A stretch of 64,000 bases of DNA from Conchocele bisecta (lineage: Eukaryota > Mollusca > Bivalvia > Lucinida > Thyasiridae): contig CM055271.1 in the NCBI GenBank assembly GCA_029237695.1, positions 33,600,462 to 33,664,461 on the forward strand, in the 5' to 3' direction. Positions within the stretch are counted from its first letter, which is position 1; each line of letters starts with the position of its first letter. This document shows, in pieces, positions 1 through 12,527 of this stretch. A model generated the notes under the pieces. It was given only the letters and a program-made list of their open reading frames with translations, was not told where the DNA came from and made no database searches. The position numbers and the translations under genes were made by a program.

Positions 1-967
1 TTACATTTCTTAAAATGTGCTAGCCCGTGACATATACTCGAATACATGTCTCTGGTTGCTATAGTAATGGAATATGAGTGTCCATCAGCGGTGTAATACA
101 TTTGAAAGACATCCATAGGGATTGTTATGCGGATTCAATGCCACATAGAGGTATATGGAGGCAAATACATGTATATTTGTTACAGACTATGTACGTGTGG
201 TATGTATGTGCTAAACAGGTACAATGTAAATATAATTCTGAATTCAGTATATAAATGTACACATGGTACATGCTTATAGACTTTTTGTATCATTAGAATG
301 ACATTACCTGTTTTCAAATAGAGAAACATATATTACGATGACACCAAAGAGCTAGCAAAATACACAACTGTGGTACAATGCGGCAGAAAAATCCTTCCAC
401 AAACCTGATCCTTACCGTCTGCGTAAATAGTTAGAATGCTATGAAGACAATAGTTCAATTGCATAGTAAAATCCAAAATGTAATGTGTCTCGATAGAGGC
501 TATGTTATATTGTTTAGATGAACATATTGATACATTGCATAATATGTTATGGAGATACGTTATCATTCATGGGGATTTAAACCTATATTGATGGTCCTGT
601 GCGTGTGTGTGGCTACACGTGGTAGATGTGCATACTTCTTACACCGTACTATATTGACGTTTGAATACCCCGGTATGGCTTTTTCAGACTACATACATAC
701 GAATATTGGCTTGTATATATAGTTATATAATTATATGCATGCGCTTGGAGGACATATACATATTTTCAGAAATCATACAGACATTTATTATCCACATTTG
801 TCAAATATTTATTTCGACACACTACATTATGAAATGTATAGACTACATTTAAGCGATGTACTTGTATATATGAAATCTGTAATTGTATCCCCCGGACTCC
901 GTCGGGGGATACTATGGATTTGACAGCGGGCCGCGTCCGCGTCCGCGTCCGCCGCAGACACTTCTTG
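1..967. other. No gene seen
   Basis: AT-rich with scattered ACATGTA words; short frames only. A CCCCGGACTCCGTCGGGG hairpin at 890-907 borders the tandem array. Confidence 0.6.
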
Positions 968-1885
968 TCCGGAGCATAACTCGAACACCCTTTGGAATAT
1001 TTTCATGAAACTTCACACATGCATAGACCATGACCCGAAGGTGTGTCGCGCATAAGAATGACAACTCTTGCATAGCTAATTTTTGAGTTATCTCCCTTTT
1101 TTGTTTCTCGCACTGATTTCGTGTCCGGAGCATAACTCCACCACCCTTTGGAATATTTTCATGAAACTTCACACATGCATAGACCTCGACACGAAGGTGT
1201 GTCGCGTACAAGAATGACAACTCTTGCATAGCTAATTTTTTAGTTATCTCCATTTTTTGTTTCGCGCACTGATTGACCATAACTCGACCACCCTTTGGAA
1301 TATTTTTATGAAACTTCACACATTCAATTAGACCACGAACCGAAGGTGTGTCGTGCACAAGAATGACAACTCTTGCATAGCTAATTTTTGAGTTATCTCC
1401 CTTTTTTGTTTCTCGCACTGATTTCGTGTCCGGAGCATAACTCCACCACCCTTTGGAATATTTTCATGAAACTTCACACATGCATAGACCTCGACACGTA
1501 AGGTGTGTCGTGCGTACAAGAATGACAAACTCTTGCATAGCTAATTTTTTTAGTTATCTCCATTTTTTGTTTCGCGCACTGATTGACCATAACTCGACCA
1601 CCCTTTGGAATATTTTTGAAACTTCACACATTCAATTAGACCACGAACCGAAGGTGTGTCGTGCACAAGAATGACAACTCTTGCATAGCTAATTTTTGAG
1701 TTATCTCCCTTTTTTGTTTTCGCGCACTGATTTCCTGTCCGGAGCATAACTCGACCACCCTTTGGAATATTTTCATGAAACTTCACACATGCATAGACCA
1801 CGACCCGGAGGTGTGTCGCGCACAAGAATGACAACTCTTGCCTAGCTAATTTTTGAGTTATCTCCCTTTTTTGTTTTGCGCACTC
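968..1885 (+). repeat. Tandem repeat, six units of about 135-155 bp
   Basis: Each unit has CCCTTTGGAATATTTTCATG, CGAAGGTGTGTCG, GAATGACAACTCTTGC and GAGTTATCTCC. Related single units occur at 3160-3260 and 3900-4215. The open frames on both strands follow the repeat and carry no known domain. Confidence 0.9.
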
Positions 1886-2065
1886 TACAAACTGGACAAT
1901 AATGTATGAAGACCCGTTTTCTCGTCTGCTCTGTACATCTTTTCTCGTGTGCTCTGTACACCTTACCTGTAGAGAGAACAATAGAGACTGGGAGAACCAT
2001 TCACCTGTGCATGTGTTAGCATGTGCTAGCATGTGCAAATGTCCAGTCTTGACCACTCTTGACCA

Positions 2066-2990
2066 CAGGTAATTTATACAGGTAAATTACTACATTGGAT
2101 ATTACATTTCCGTAAACTTTTTGAAAATATTATGGCATTATGTGGACCTGTGCAGATATATGTAGATAAATATAGGACTATTAAAAAAAATATTCTGGGC
2201 TCCAGTAGCAAGAATTATTATTTTTAATTTTTAAACTTTTTTTTTCCATTTTTTTTTGTTATTTTTTTTTTCAAATTCTTTTTCAATTTTTGTCTGGTAG
2301 CGTAAGGTCGTAAGTGCTATATACAGACTATTCACATGTGCATGTGCTAGCATGTGCAACTGACCACTGACCACTTACAGGTAATTTATACAGGTGAATG
2401 ATTATATTACATTTCCGTAAACTGTGTTAAAAATTTTGTGGCAATATGTGGACCTGTGCATATATGATATGTAGATAAATATAGGACTATAAAAAACATT
2501 CTGGGCTCCAGTAGGGAGCATTATTTTTTAAAAAAAAAATTCAATTTTTTTTTTAACATTCTTTTTCAATTTTTTAACTGACCACTAACTTATTTCAGGT
2601 AATTTATACAGGTACATTATTACATTTCCGTAAACTGTGTTGACAATATTGTGTGAGTATGTGGACCTGTGCAGATATATGTAGATAAATATAGGACTAT
2701 TAACAAAAATTCTGGGCTCCAGTAGCGAGCATTATTTATTTATTTTTTTTTTGGTATATTACATTTCCGTAAACTGTGTTGAAAATATTGTGGCATTATG
2801 TGGACCTATGCAGATATATGTAGATAAATATAGGACTATTAAAAAAAATTCTGAGCTCCAGTAGCAAGCATTATTATTTTTAATTTTTAATTTTTTTTTT
2901 AATTTTTTTTTTTCCATTTTTCTTTTTCAAATTCTTTTTCAATTTTTGTCTAGTAGCATAAGGTCGTAAGTGCTATATACAGACTATTAT
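2066..2990 (+). repeat. Four uneven tandem units with poly(T)
   Basis: Units share TTACATTTCCGTAAACT, GTGGACCTGTGCAGATATAT and CTGGGCTCCAGTAG, each followed by a long T-rich tract. A palindrome AATATAATCTGATATTC with flanks lies at 3003-3065. Confidence 0.8.
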
Positions 2991-3159
2991 CATGTAATAA
3001 AACAATTATTGACTAGTGAGCCATAGAATATAATCTGATATTCTATGGCTCACTAGTCAATAATTGTATAATATGTTCGGGCCAGTGAAAATTGCTTTCG
3101 GGCCCAGGCTCGAGGTCAAGGCTGGACAAGGCGAGGCATTTGATTCCGCGGAATTCTTG

Positions 3160-3480
3160 TTTACTTATCTCCCTTTGTTGTTTCGTGCTCTGATTTTGTA
3201 TCCAGAGCATAACTCGAACACCCTTTGGAATATTTGTATGCCACACCACGATAGTGGAGGGGGCATTTAGTGTTACCCTTGTCCGTCCGTCCGTCCGTCC
3301 GCACACACGAATGGGTACTTGTTGTAAGCGTACGGGGATCTTATTGGGTAGGGTTAGGATAGTGTTGGGTACTCTTGTTGGGTATTTTAATAGAGTAAAG
3401 ACCCAACAAGTATTCATTCGTAGGAACGTGCGTCCCGTCATCCCGTCGTCCCGTCCGTCCGTCCGTCACAAAACTTTAAC
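3160..3480 (+). repeat. GGAATATTT unit fragment and CCGT microsatellites
   Basis: One unit of the 968 array, then (GTCC)n at 3282-3302 and 3438-3470. Between them ACTTGTTG... and CCAACAAGTATTCATTCGT form an inverted pair. Confidence 0.7.
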
Positions 3481-3830
3481 ACTCGGGTAAATGTCTCATA
3501 ATTTCTTCATCCTTCGACCGATCTCCTTCATAGTTCATGTACACATTGCTCTAATGGTCATCTACCGCCCTGTGCCAAATCCACGTTCGTCCTGCCCCCG
3601 CCAAGCCCATGGTTAAGATCATATAATTAGTGCTTCAAAAACTTTAACTCTCAGGTAAATATCTTATAATTTCTGTTTTCTTTCACGGATCAGCTTCATA
3701 TTTCACATATGCATTGCTCTAATGGTCCATCTACCGCCCTGTACCAAATCCACGTTCGTCCTGCCCCCGCCAAGCCCAGGGTCAAGGTCACATACTTGGT
3801 GCTTCAAAAACTTTAACGCTCAGGTAAAAG
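3470..3830 (+). repeat. Tandem repeat, 2.2 units of about 165 bp
   Basis: Units share AAAACTTTAAC, ATTGCTCTAATGGTC and CCACGTTCGTCCTGCCCC. Confidence 0.8.
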
Positions 3831-3899
3831 AAAATTTTGACTTGGAATTTGGCCTCATTTATTATCAAAGCGATATGTGGGACATCCGTGTTCTATGAA

Positions 3900-4215
3900 C
3901 ACATTTTCTAGTTTATTAAACTTCACACATGCATAGAAGACGACCCAAAGGTGTGTCGCACGTAAGAATGACAACTCTTGCGTCGTTAATTTCTTAGTTA
4001 TCTCCCTTTGTTGTTTCGTGCACTGATTTCGTGTCCGGAGCATAACTCGAACACCCTTTGGAATACTTTCATGAAACTTCACACATGCATAGACCACGAC
4101 CCTAAAGGTGTGTCACGCAAGAATGACAACTCTTGCATCACTAATTGTTTAGTTATCTCCCTTTGTTTTTCCGTCACTGATTTTGTCTCCGGAGCATAAC
4201 TCGAACACCCTTTTT
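3900..4215 (+). repeat. Two further units of the 968 array
   Basis: CTTCACACATGCATAGA, GAATGACAACTCTTGC and CCGGAGCATAACTCGAACAC repeated twice. Confidence 0.8.
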
Positions 4216-4968
4216 TCAAACTACTTGTGTATCTGGGGAGGGGGGATACACATGCGCTTGTCGACAAGCGTCCATTTCTAGTTATGCTGGTATCCGAATG
4301 TTATGCAGGTATATGCCAATCAGAAATATTACAAATTGATTACAAACCTACATCCTTTTTGTTTTTTTGGTAATTTGACACAACATGTGTAGAATAACAC
4401 GTGTGCTATAATTAAGAACACCGAATGTTGACAAATATTGGAGAAAATAGTTTCTGTATGCGTACATAACAGCTATATGAATATAGTGGATATATTTGAA
4501 GAGCATATGCATGCTTTTAGAAAGAGCATGCACCTTCAATTTCTTTGTTATATGAACATTATGAAATGGTATATCAACCTTACAGGTTATCAAATGTCAC
4601 TATTATGAAATCATGGTTAAATATTTACTTACCATGCCTAACTTACAAAATACAATATTGTAATGGGTGCCTCTCAAATGAGACTAATGGAACAATATAC
4701 CTGTATGTATTAGCCAATGACCATGATGCATGCTCTGGTGTGCACTTACACTGGTAATGGATGACGGTCGTACACATTGGAACACACATGTTCTCGTATG
4801 CAGTGTATTTCAGTAGTTATACATGTTTACTATATACATGATTTTATAAGTACAGGTGCCACCCACACATTTGAATCCTGTTCCTGCTGATGACTCGGAA
4901 TTGGTTGAGGGAATATTATTGGAATGCACGATAAATAGTGTGTACATTATGTGGAATAGGGGGCCCGT
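4216..4968. other. No gene seen
   Basis: AT-rich single-copy-looking sequence; inverted GAAGAGCATATGCATGC words near 4500 only. Confidence 0.55.
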
Positions 4969-5202
4969 TTCACTAAACTTCTTACGACTAAAATATTTGT
5001 AAGTGCAAATTTAAAATCGTCTGTAAATTTCAATTTATGGATTTACATTTATTGAGCATAGGCTGCATATGCAGCCTATGCTCAATAAATGTAAATCCAA
5101 TAATTATTTACAAGAAAACACTGTTAATGTGAAATTTACAGACTATCATAATTTTGCATTTATGAACATTTTAGTCGTACAAAGTTTAGTGAAACGGCCC
5201 CT
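4969..5202. mobile_element. fam-H hairpin element
   Basis: Ends GCCCGTTTCACTAAACTTC / GTTTAGTGAAACGGCCCC and a perfect central palindrome around GGCTGCATATGCAGCC. Confidence 0.85.
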
Positions 5203-5457
5203 TGTTTTCCAAAATAGAGAAAAGGTAATGTAATGATTTGAAAAGAAAATTGAAGGGAAACAACTTTGTTGTATAAGTAATAGTTACAGTTTACATATTA
5301 ATTTTGTTTTAAGAATTTAGTTTATTAAAAATATGTCAGTTTCATCGGTTCTACTACATAATTTGAGTCACATAAACTCATTTACTTGCGTGTATAACAA
5401 TATATTTGTCCTGTTTTACTCCAGCTTAGCTTACTAGTATTATTTACAGCTATCTTA

Positions 5458-6420
5458 AGGACCCGTTCTATACCTGATCATCGTTTGGTTCAAAGATGAT
5501 TGCTTCGTAAACATGATGAAATATATGTATAACATATATGTGAATACTGCCTCATTACTGTATCCTATACGGCACATGGAGTGGCCAAGTCGGCCATCAT
5601 CTTTCTGTGTTCCAACCATCAACCAGTTTCACATGATCTGCCATTTGACAAAGAACTCAAAATGTGAAGTAGAACATATGATATAGTGTAGCTAATCACA
5701 TGTAGAAAAGCCAGGAGAACGGACTCCTGTCAATTATATTACACCAAACTGTAAAATATGTCAGTTTTCTGGATATGTTTGTGCCTGTGTTTTTAACAAC
5801 ATGAACCACCATTATAATTACCGTCATACACAGAAAATCGCACAGTGTATCACTTTTACCTGGCCATCCACACAACACATACCATATATACCAACTACTG
5901 TACTCTGTTTTTAGCTATACATCCAGTGACATGTAAGCAGTTACCCGAGTGTATTGGCCCTGTTGCCTACTCACCTAATATGCGTGTAAATGTGGCTTTA
6001 CCAGAGTATGGGCAACGTGTACACTAACATAGGCTGTGTGTCGGATTGAAAAGTTTACACATCAAAATGTATTTTGAGATTGATGGGAGATATCTCGTCT
6101 TTTGTATAATTTGCTGGCATAGTATTTATAGCTTGCCGTTGTCATCTCTGTCTATTATGCATTGCACCAAATCGTATTTGGTTTACTGTCCTATTATTTG
6201 CTGTATGTGTCAAACGCACAAAGTGGTGAAATTGTACGACGGCTTGTACATACAAAGATGGCAACACAATGCTCTATATAGTATCCAAGACAATATTCAT
6301 ATATCACATCACTCTTATGAAGCAATTATAATTGAAGCCAAGTGTATCTATTTATCACCTAATATCTTAATGTTCTGTATTTTAGTATTTACTGTGTCAT
6401 ACATGGAGTAATATGTGCTA
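5458..6420 (+). repeat. fam-P long dispersed repeat, copy 1
   Basis: About 960 bp matching 37203-38270 along its length (GACCCGTTCTATACCTG ... ATGAAGCAATTAT). It has no inverted ends and no convincing coding frame; the frames in the two copies differ by indels. Confidence 0.75.
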
Positions 6421-6713
6421 CAAATCATCCATTCAGCATGGTAGAAAGGGTATATTTTCTATATCCAATTTGCAAATTAGTACCTACGACCTACACTATT
6501 GACAGTAATAATTATATGTATTTATTTATTTTGCTTAATGGTGTTTAAAGGCCTATAAACAGATGAGAGTAATAAGTATATGTATCAGAGACGTTCATAT
6601 TGGAATACACAACATAGTAATCATGGTAATTGTCATGGTTGCATATATAAAATGGATATATAGAGAGACAAACAGACATTCATTCTGTACCTGAAATGTG
6701 TGTGGATAACTAA

Positions 6714-7024
6714 TATGTGGCTGTAACTGAAGAAATGGAGCTTATCGGATTTGCGACCAGTGTGGCTCCTGATCAAATAGCACACTCCTGTACCCTGATA
6801 TAGAGAATAGTAAGTTAGTGCCGTGAATGGGAAAACATATCTGGCAAGGCTCAGGAAACGGGATGGGCGAGGCTCTGCTTGTTAGAAGTATGACGGGTGT
6901 TTCACTGATGAAATGGCGAACAGTGGAGATCCTGATTAGACTGTGCGGATACACAGGCTGATCTGGATCTACACTGGTCACTAAACCCATAAGCCCCATT
7001 TCTCCAGTCACAGCCACATACATG
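6714..7024. mobile_element. fam-R element with fam-I fragment
   Basis: TGTGGCTGTAACTGAAGAAA and the inverse TTTCTCCAGTCACAGCCACA. A fam-I piece (AATAGTAAGTTAGTGCCGTG) is inserted at about 6797-6885. Confidence 0.75.
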
Positions 7025-7561
7025 TATACAGGTGTTAATAGCTACACGTGCATATGCAGACCTCAGGTAATCAGAATAATATTATATGCAATTATTAAAA
7101 TGTCTAATTAGCACTACTAGGTGCCATTGACACAAAGAAAATACAAAAGTACCATACATTTATGGCGTTATTAAGGTAGGTGTTTTGTCATTGAAATTCA
7201 GTGGGTGAGGGGTAACAAAACGTGCACAATTATTTAATTGAACATTATTCCATTGTATAGTTATGAACACATCAGAAAACATATAAAAATGCCATATCAG
7301 TTGTTTCTAACGATAAAAAAACAGTCGATTTTCACATTTTTCACAATTGCGAAAAGTCCGAGGGTGGTATACTTCAAAATGGTGCCAAACATTCATCCAG
7401 CGGGTTACAGAGCGCAGACATACGGCATAGCACTTGTAATTGAATGTAGTTTCGGAAAAAAATATGTGTGCAAAAATCCCACAGGGGGGGGGGGGGGAGA
7501 GTTTCCATTTCTGGCTGACGGCCTAATTAATTACAATCTCAAATGCATAGAGCTTGCATCA
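7025..7561. other. No gene seen
   Basis: AT-rich, with a G run at about 7484-7498. The plus-strand frame at 7238-7576 crosses the G run and shows no domain. Confidence 0.5.
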
Positions 7562-7932
7562 AACATAGAACTATAAATATATGATATGGTAATAGGCCTA
7601 CTGGCCCTTGAGCATACATTATAATACAACAAAATATTTATCACAAGGCTACAAAAGTGGTGAAGTATGTATTGATTCACTAGTAAATACATGCATATTC
7701 ATCATGCGTGCCAAACTATAATGCATTTGCATTATACTCTGGCCCACGATGTGAATACTATGTAGTTACCGTGATATCCAGCTCTCCGAGCACACGGTCC
7801 GTTCCCACTATCGACATCAGCATGTTCGACCGTCCAAAGCTGGGCTATGCTCAGCTTCGTCCACTCGAAATCGCCAACCCCGAGCATGCACCCGGAGCAT
7901 GCACTCAGAAGGCTTTGCAGTACCATACTAAG
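7562..7932 (+). repeat. fam-S dispersed repeat
   Basis: Inverted copy of 40152-40512. Contains inverted CTCAGCTTCG / CAAAGCTGGGCTATG and GAGCATGCACCCGGAGCATG. An apparent 75-codon frame is not kept in the other copy. Confidence 0.7.
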
Positions 7933-8250
7933 TAATTGCACATATGTAGTTCTTCTCATAAAAAGCATAAATAATAATAAAGCCTAGGTTTAAGTATACC
8001 GTGTAGGAGAGTAGACACAAAGTTATTTCGAGAATATGGTTATGTGACCATACATGGTACGGTACATAAACGTATTCGCTTATAGCAATATGGCATTATA
8101 TTGAGGTTATATTTCAATTTTATAGCCACATACAGTATTATAGAGAACACATATTACTCTAGTATGCGCTTGTGGTTGGATATGCCAAACCGTTGACATA
8201 GTGCTATAATTACATGTATGAAGTAATTGTATTCTTTATCTTCATGTATT

Positions 8251-8895
8251 TCACAGCTGCAACAAGAATTCAGACCGTTTTTCAAACGATTTCGTAATAA
8301 ATATTCCGAGAGTTCTAATAATGCTCCTATTACATGTAGCAGATAAAAACAACTCAACGACTTTATACATACTTGGTCTTCTTAGATAATAATTACGAAT
8401 ATATGTGCGACGTAACTCAGTATATAAAGGGCATTCAATAAGGAAGTGAAATTCGTCCTCTAAAACGTTACATATTGAACATGTTCTCCTATCTACTGGA
8501 GTGCTTACAGGTTTATGCCTTCTACCAGCCTCGAGTTCTAACCCGTGTGAGGATACTCTCAACTTTGTAAGACCTACACGAAATTTCCTAATAGTAATGC
8601 TATCAAGATAAGGTTGATAGTCAAATCTAGCAATACCTCTATAAAACACTGCTCGTGTAGACTCGTTTAATCTAGACATCCAGTATTGGACAAAATTATC
8701 ATGTAATCTCTGTTTGAAAATATGCATAAAGTTGTTTATATTCCCTACCCCTTGTGCTATCCACACATTACCTAATCCTAACTGTGTAAGTAGATTTCTG
8801 AATAGTGATGCCCAGTTACTTTTAGTTGGCCTATCAGTCATGTCATTTAACATCCTCTCATATATACCTCTAACATGTTCATCATCCTCAGCCAA
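8251..8895 (-). pseudogene. LINE C-terminal fragment with zinc module
   Basis: An open frame of 214 codons. It ends with a CSICNVLEDEFHFLIECPLY motif (C-x2-C-x8-H-x4-C pattern), the C-terminal Cys/His module of many mollusc and cnidarian LINEs. It is the longest intact piece of the element. Confidence 0.85.
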
Positions 8896-9126
8896 TACTT
8901 AACTATATTAAATAATCTGAGTGTATGCAATGTTGTTCTTCCAAGTTCTCCATATATAAAATCATTTTGAGTTGATATTTTAACTCCAAGTAATATTTTA
9001 CAGAATTGTAAATGGGTACGCTCGATCTAATTCGCTTGTGCAAATCCCCAAACCTCGCTTCCATAATTTAAAATCGGTAATATAAGTTTATCAAATAGCT
9101 GTATCACATGTTTTGGTGTCAATTCA

Positions 9127-9525
9127 TTAAAACTGTGTATTTAACTTAAATACAGCCTTCCGTGCTTGACCTGATCGTGTGCTCTGTGCCTGTGAAAAAG
9201 AACCCCCAGATGAGAAAACTAGTCCAAGGTATGAAAATTGTGAAATAATTTCAATTTCTTTGTTTTGATATGAAAAATGTAATTGTCTCGGCAACACCCC
9301 ACCCTTCCGGAAAACCATTATTTTTGTTTTCTCTGTATTTACTGTTAACTTCCATTTTTGACAATACTCGGCCAATACATTTAAACCGTGTTGTAAACCT
9401 TCGTTTACATACATGGCAAATAAAAATGGAGAGAGACATTCCCCTTGACGGACCCCCAATGCACACGAACATTCTTCACTGAAACAATTATTGAACTTAA
9501 CCCTTGATTTAATATGTGCGTACAT
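9127..9525 (-). pseudogene. LINE reverse transcriptase fragment lacking YADD
   Basis: Begins with the block LGVRQGECLSPFLFAMYVNE and jumps at once to GLQHGLNVLAEYCQKWKL and KTKIMVF. In family members about 30-40 residues carrying the catalytic YADD lie between these. Their absence is an internal deletion that kills the enzyme. Confidence 0.85.
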
Positions 9526-9622
9526 CGATTTAATAACATTAAATATTTTCCCTCTTATTCCTATCTGTATCAGCTTATACCACAGATTTTCCCGTACTAC
9601 ATAATCAAAGGCTTTCGAAAAA

Positions 9623-10264
9623 TCAACGAAAGCGCAAAATAGTTTTGATCCCTAGTACAAATATATTATCTATAGTGTTCATATTTCTTCTAAGTCCTGC
9701 CTGGGATTCAACGTATACATAATATGTTTCTGCCCAATCTGTAAGCCTGTTATTTAATACTCTCGAAAACAATTTCCCTATTGTGCTTAGCAAAGTTATG
9801 CCGCGATAATTGTTTACCGTATTTATATCACCCTTTTTGTGTATTGGTACTATATGTCCTTCGCTCCAAGAATCAGGAAAATATCCAATATTTAGAGCAG
9901 CATTAAACAAGTTAGTGAAAAAAGGAGTCAGAATTGACCTTCCGTGTATTAAACATTCATTTAATATCATATCTGGTCCACCACTTTTAGAATTCTTTAA
10001 TTGTAGTATTGACTTATCTATTTCATCATCTGATATTTCAACATTCAGTTCTTCAAACATAATTTGAGTTTCTGAATCTATGTATCGTTCATTAAAGTGT
10101 AAAATATCCTCATCAGCTTGAAGCAATGGATTATCTGGATTATTTATTGCTTTAAAATAGTCGACGAACGAGTCGGTCGGTATTTTACTTGTATTGTGTA
10201 TGCCAGATGCCTCCCTTAATATTTTCCAGTACACCTTGGCATTATCAACTCTTGCGCATAACAA
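9623..10264 (-). pseudogene. LINE reverse transcriptase N-terminal fragment
   Basis: Contains IVPIHKKGD, NNYRGITLLSTIGKLFSRVLNNRL and SQAGLRRNMNTIDNI (each within the frame), the first reverse transcriptase blocks of non-LTR elements. The frame breaks just after, near 9623. Confidence 0.85.
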
Positions 10265-10371
10265 TATAGTTGTTTTTTGTTTACTCTGATCAAATTTGAA
10301 AGCACGAACTGCTTTTTTAAACTGTGATCTAGCTGATCATGTTTTGTCTATTTTCATCGGTTTTGTCTAGT

Positions 10372-10815
10372 CTATATATATTTAGTTTCACATGCTTCGT
10401 CTAAAACAGATGCCTTATTAATATGCATTTGTATATTAGGTATACTAGTTTTTACTTTAAATATCGATGAGCATACTGTATCTAAAATGTTGTTAAGACC
10501 AGCCACGGACTCGTCGATATCATTCGTAGAGGGATCATTGCTTAATACTTCGCATACATCTATAAATTTCGACTTTATTTCCGGCGTATCAAGGTTGGAA
10601 GTATAAGTTTCTGTATGCTCGTTTTTCCATTTATAGCATATATCTATGCGTTCTGGAGAATTAATAGGTGTATACTGATGCAGTACCCTATATACAGATA
10701 TGCATGTATCAGCAAATAGAGACAACTCGACTATACAATGATCAGATAAAATGTTTGGTTCCTTCACCACAAAAGAAGAAAAATCGTTAAGTAAATATTC
10801 ATTGACTACCACCAA
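10372..10815 (-). pseudogene. LINE endonuclease C-terminal fragment
   Basis: The frame shows ILSDHCIVELSL, the SDH motif near the end of AP-type retrotransposon endonucleases, followed by the usual linker of about 100 residues. The N-terminal part of the endonuclease is absent, so it cannot nick DNA. Confidence 0.7.
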
Positions 10816-10875
10816 ATCTACTAAGCTGCTGCCTACATACGTACATGTATACGTATGCCTAATTTAATGGTCACT

Positions 10876-10996
10876 CAAGAGTGATAATTATAGTAATTTC
10901 CATTAACCTCCGGAGGGAAGCACATTTAATACACATTATTTTAAAGTCACTCGGAGTGTGCTTCCCTTCGGAGGTTATTGGAAATTACTATAAATA
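10876..10996. mobile_element. Inverted-repeat element near the LINE 5' edge
   Basis: TAGTAATTTCCATTAACCTC and GAGGTTATTGGAAATTACTA arms of about 38 bp; seen once. Confidence 0.7.
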
Positions 10997-11050
10997 TATG
11001 TTTTATGAGTCTACATGCAGTGACCTTGACAAAGGGACCTGCAACACATC

Positions 11051-11341
11051 CAGTAGCCTATTTGACCAGAATTGCAAAGTACTCTTATCTTGCTAAGTAC
11101 ACTTTGAAGGAGACTTTTCAATTTAAGGGTAAATTTATTAATTTTTATTATACTGAATGTATTACAGTATCACAGCCATTATACATTCAGTATAATAATT
11201 TTGCATAATTCTAATCATCAAATATATGCATTCGTTAGTTCTATATGAAATAATGCATTTCTGGAAAAATAAATGATTACTCCCTCAAAGTATACTTAGC
11301 TAGATAAGTATGCGTAGGCATTTTGGTGAAATCGGCTACTG
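11051..11341. mobile_element. fam-O hairpin element
   Basis: CAGTAGCCTATTTGACCAG and the inverse TGAAATCGGCTACTG; inner palindrome on TTATTATACTGAATGTA. Confidence 0.75.
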
Positions 11342-11447
11342 ATCGTTAAGTAGTCTGTAACACTGTATGTTGTAGAAAACTATTTTATTAAGTTAACGTA
11401 TCACACTTCTTAAAACTATGTTAGCTTAATAGGGATAATGTGCATTT

Positions 11448-11772
11448 TTTCCCACGTTATAGCTATCGCATTCCCACGGCATATAATCTTCTTTCCACGA
11501 ACTACGTATCTCGTTCCCACGATAGGATCTCGTTATCACGAGTCAGCTATCTCGTTCGCACGACATAGCATCTCGTTGGAACGACATAATCAGCAAATAT
11601 AATAATAGCAGATATTACTCCAACATATTGATTGACAATGGTGCTACCTTTTGATTAGCTGACTATGTCGTGGGAACGAGAAAGCTAACTCATAGTAACG
11701 AGATCCTATCTCGTGGGAACGAGATCTCATCTCATGGGAACGAGATGCTATGTCGTGGGAACCAGTTAGAAA
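11448..11772. mobile_element. fam-E mirrored tandem-unit element
   Basis: Same plan as fam-D but with a different unit (ATCTCGTTCCCACGACATAG). The left arm is 11448-11590, an AT-rich centre follows, and the inverted arm runs from about 11665 to 11772. Confidence 0.75.
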
Positions 11773-12089
11773 GACATTGCGGATGTCTCTTGTCATATAA
11801 AACATTATGCAACAGGCAATATGTACACCACATTATCTGCGGTATACACATGTACAACACACCTTTACGAGTGTGGATTTTGTTAAATATATTATTTTTA
11901 TTTTGGTTATTTCTCAATGAAACTATATGTTTCGACCACTCATTTGAACCGTCTCGATAAGTGTCGAGATAATTATGAGACACGATGACAATACAACAGT
12001 TCTATTGTTCAAGTAAAGATAATAGGGGCGCCGGAAGCATCATAAAATTGGTCCGGCGAATATAGTGGGTGCCCTTGCTACCCACCCAA

Positions 12090-12166
12090 AGTGTATATTG
12101 TTACCACTCAGTCGAACCGTCTCGCGAGACGGTTCAACTGAGTGGTAACAATATACACTTTTGATG
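12090..12166. mobile_element. fam-J palindrome
   Basis: GTTACCACTCAGTCGAACCG turning at TCTCGCGAGA, then the inverse. Half of a copy also lies at 11932-11965 and a worn one at 49810-49895. Confidence 0.7.
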
Positions 12167-12527
12167 ATAAATTAGAAATGTTTTCGAAAAAATAATGGAA
12201 TAATGGAAGTGATTTTGGTACCCGAATACAATGCTGCCTCCGCAGTCGGACCCGTGTTTGTGGTTCTAAATACGGTGGCCTGTTTGTGCCACTTTACCTT
12301 AGATCTCGCATTATCGACCTACACACGAGATCGCGAGACCACGAGGCGAGATCGCGAGGTGAGAACGCGCGTGCTCAATCTCGCATTCGTGCAATCTGCC
12401 TCACATTCTTGCAATGCTATCTGAAGGTGCGTGTGTGTGTGTTTAGGGATATTACTGTATTTTCCATATGACATACTCACGTACAAACGTACATGGACTG
12501 ACGCTATATACCCTCTGCCTATCTCAG
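12167..12527. other. No gene seen
   Basis: Contains CGAGATCGCGAGACCACGAG-like worn repeats; the two overlapping frames have no domain. Confidence 0.5.

Larger units (their letters stand above)
8150..10830 (-). mobile_element. Dead non-LTR retrotransposon (LINE)
   Basis: On the minus strand four frame fragments follow the order of a non-LTR element: the end of an endonuclease, reverse transcriptase start, reverse transcriptase end, and a C-terminal Cys-rich module. They are in different frames and split by stops. The catalytic YADD region is missing. It lies downstream of the RTK gene and in the same orientation. The clade is likely jockey-superfamily (CR1-like) by its C-terminal zinc module, but this is a guess. 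Confidence 0.85.

Noticed and set aside
912..2056. Open frames of up to 168 codons on the minus strand
   Set aside because: They follow the 135-155 bp tandem units and repeat the same peptide with shifts.
5696..6411. Plus-strand frames inside fam-P
   Set aside because: The second copy at 37203 breaks them with indels, so they are not under coding selection.
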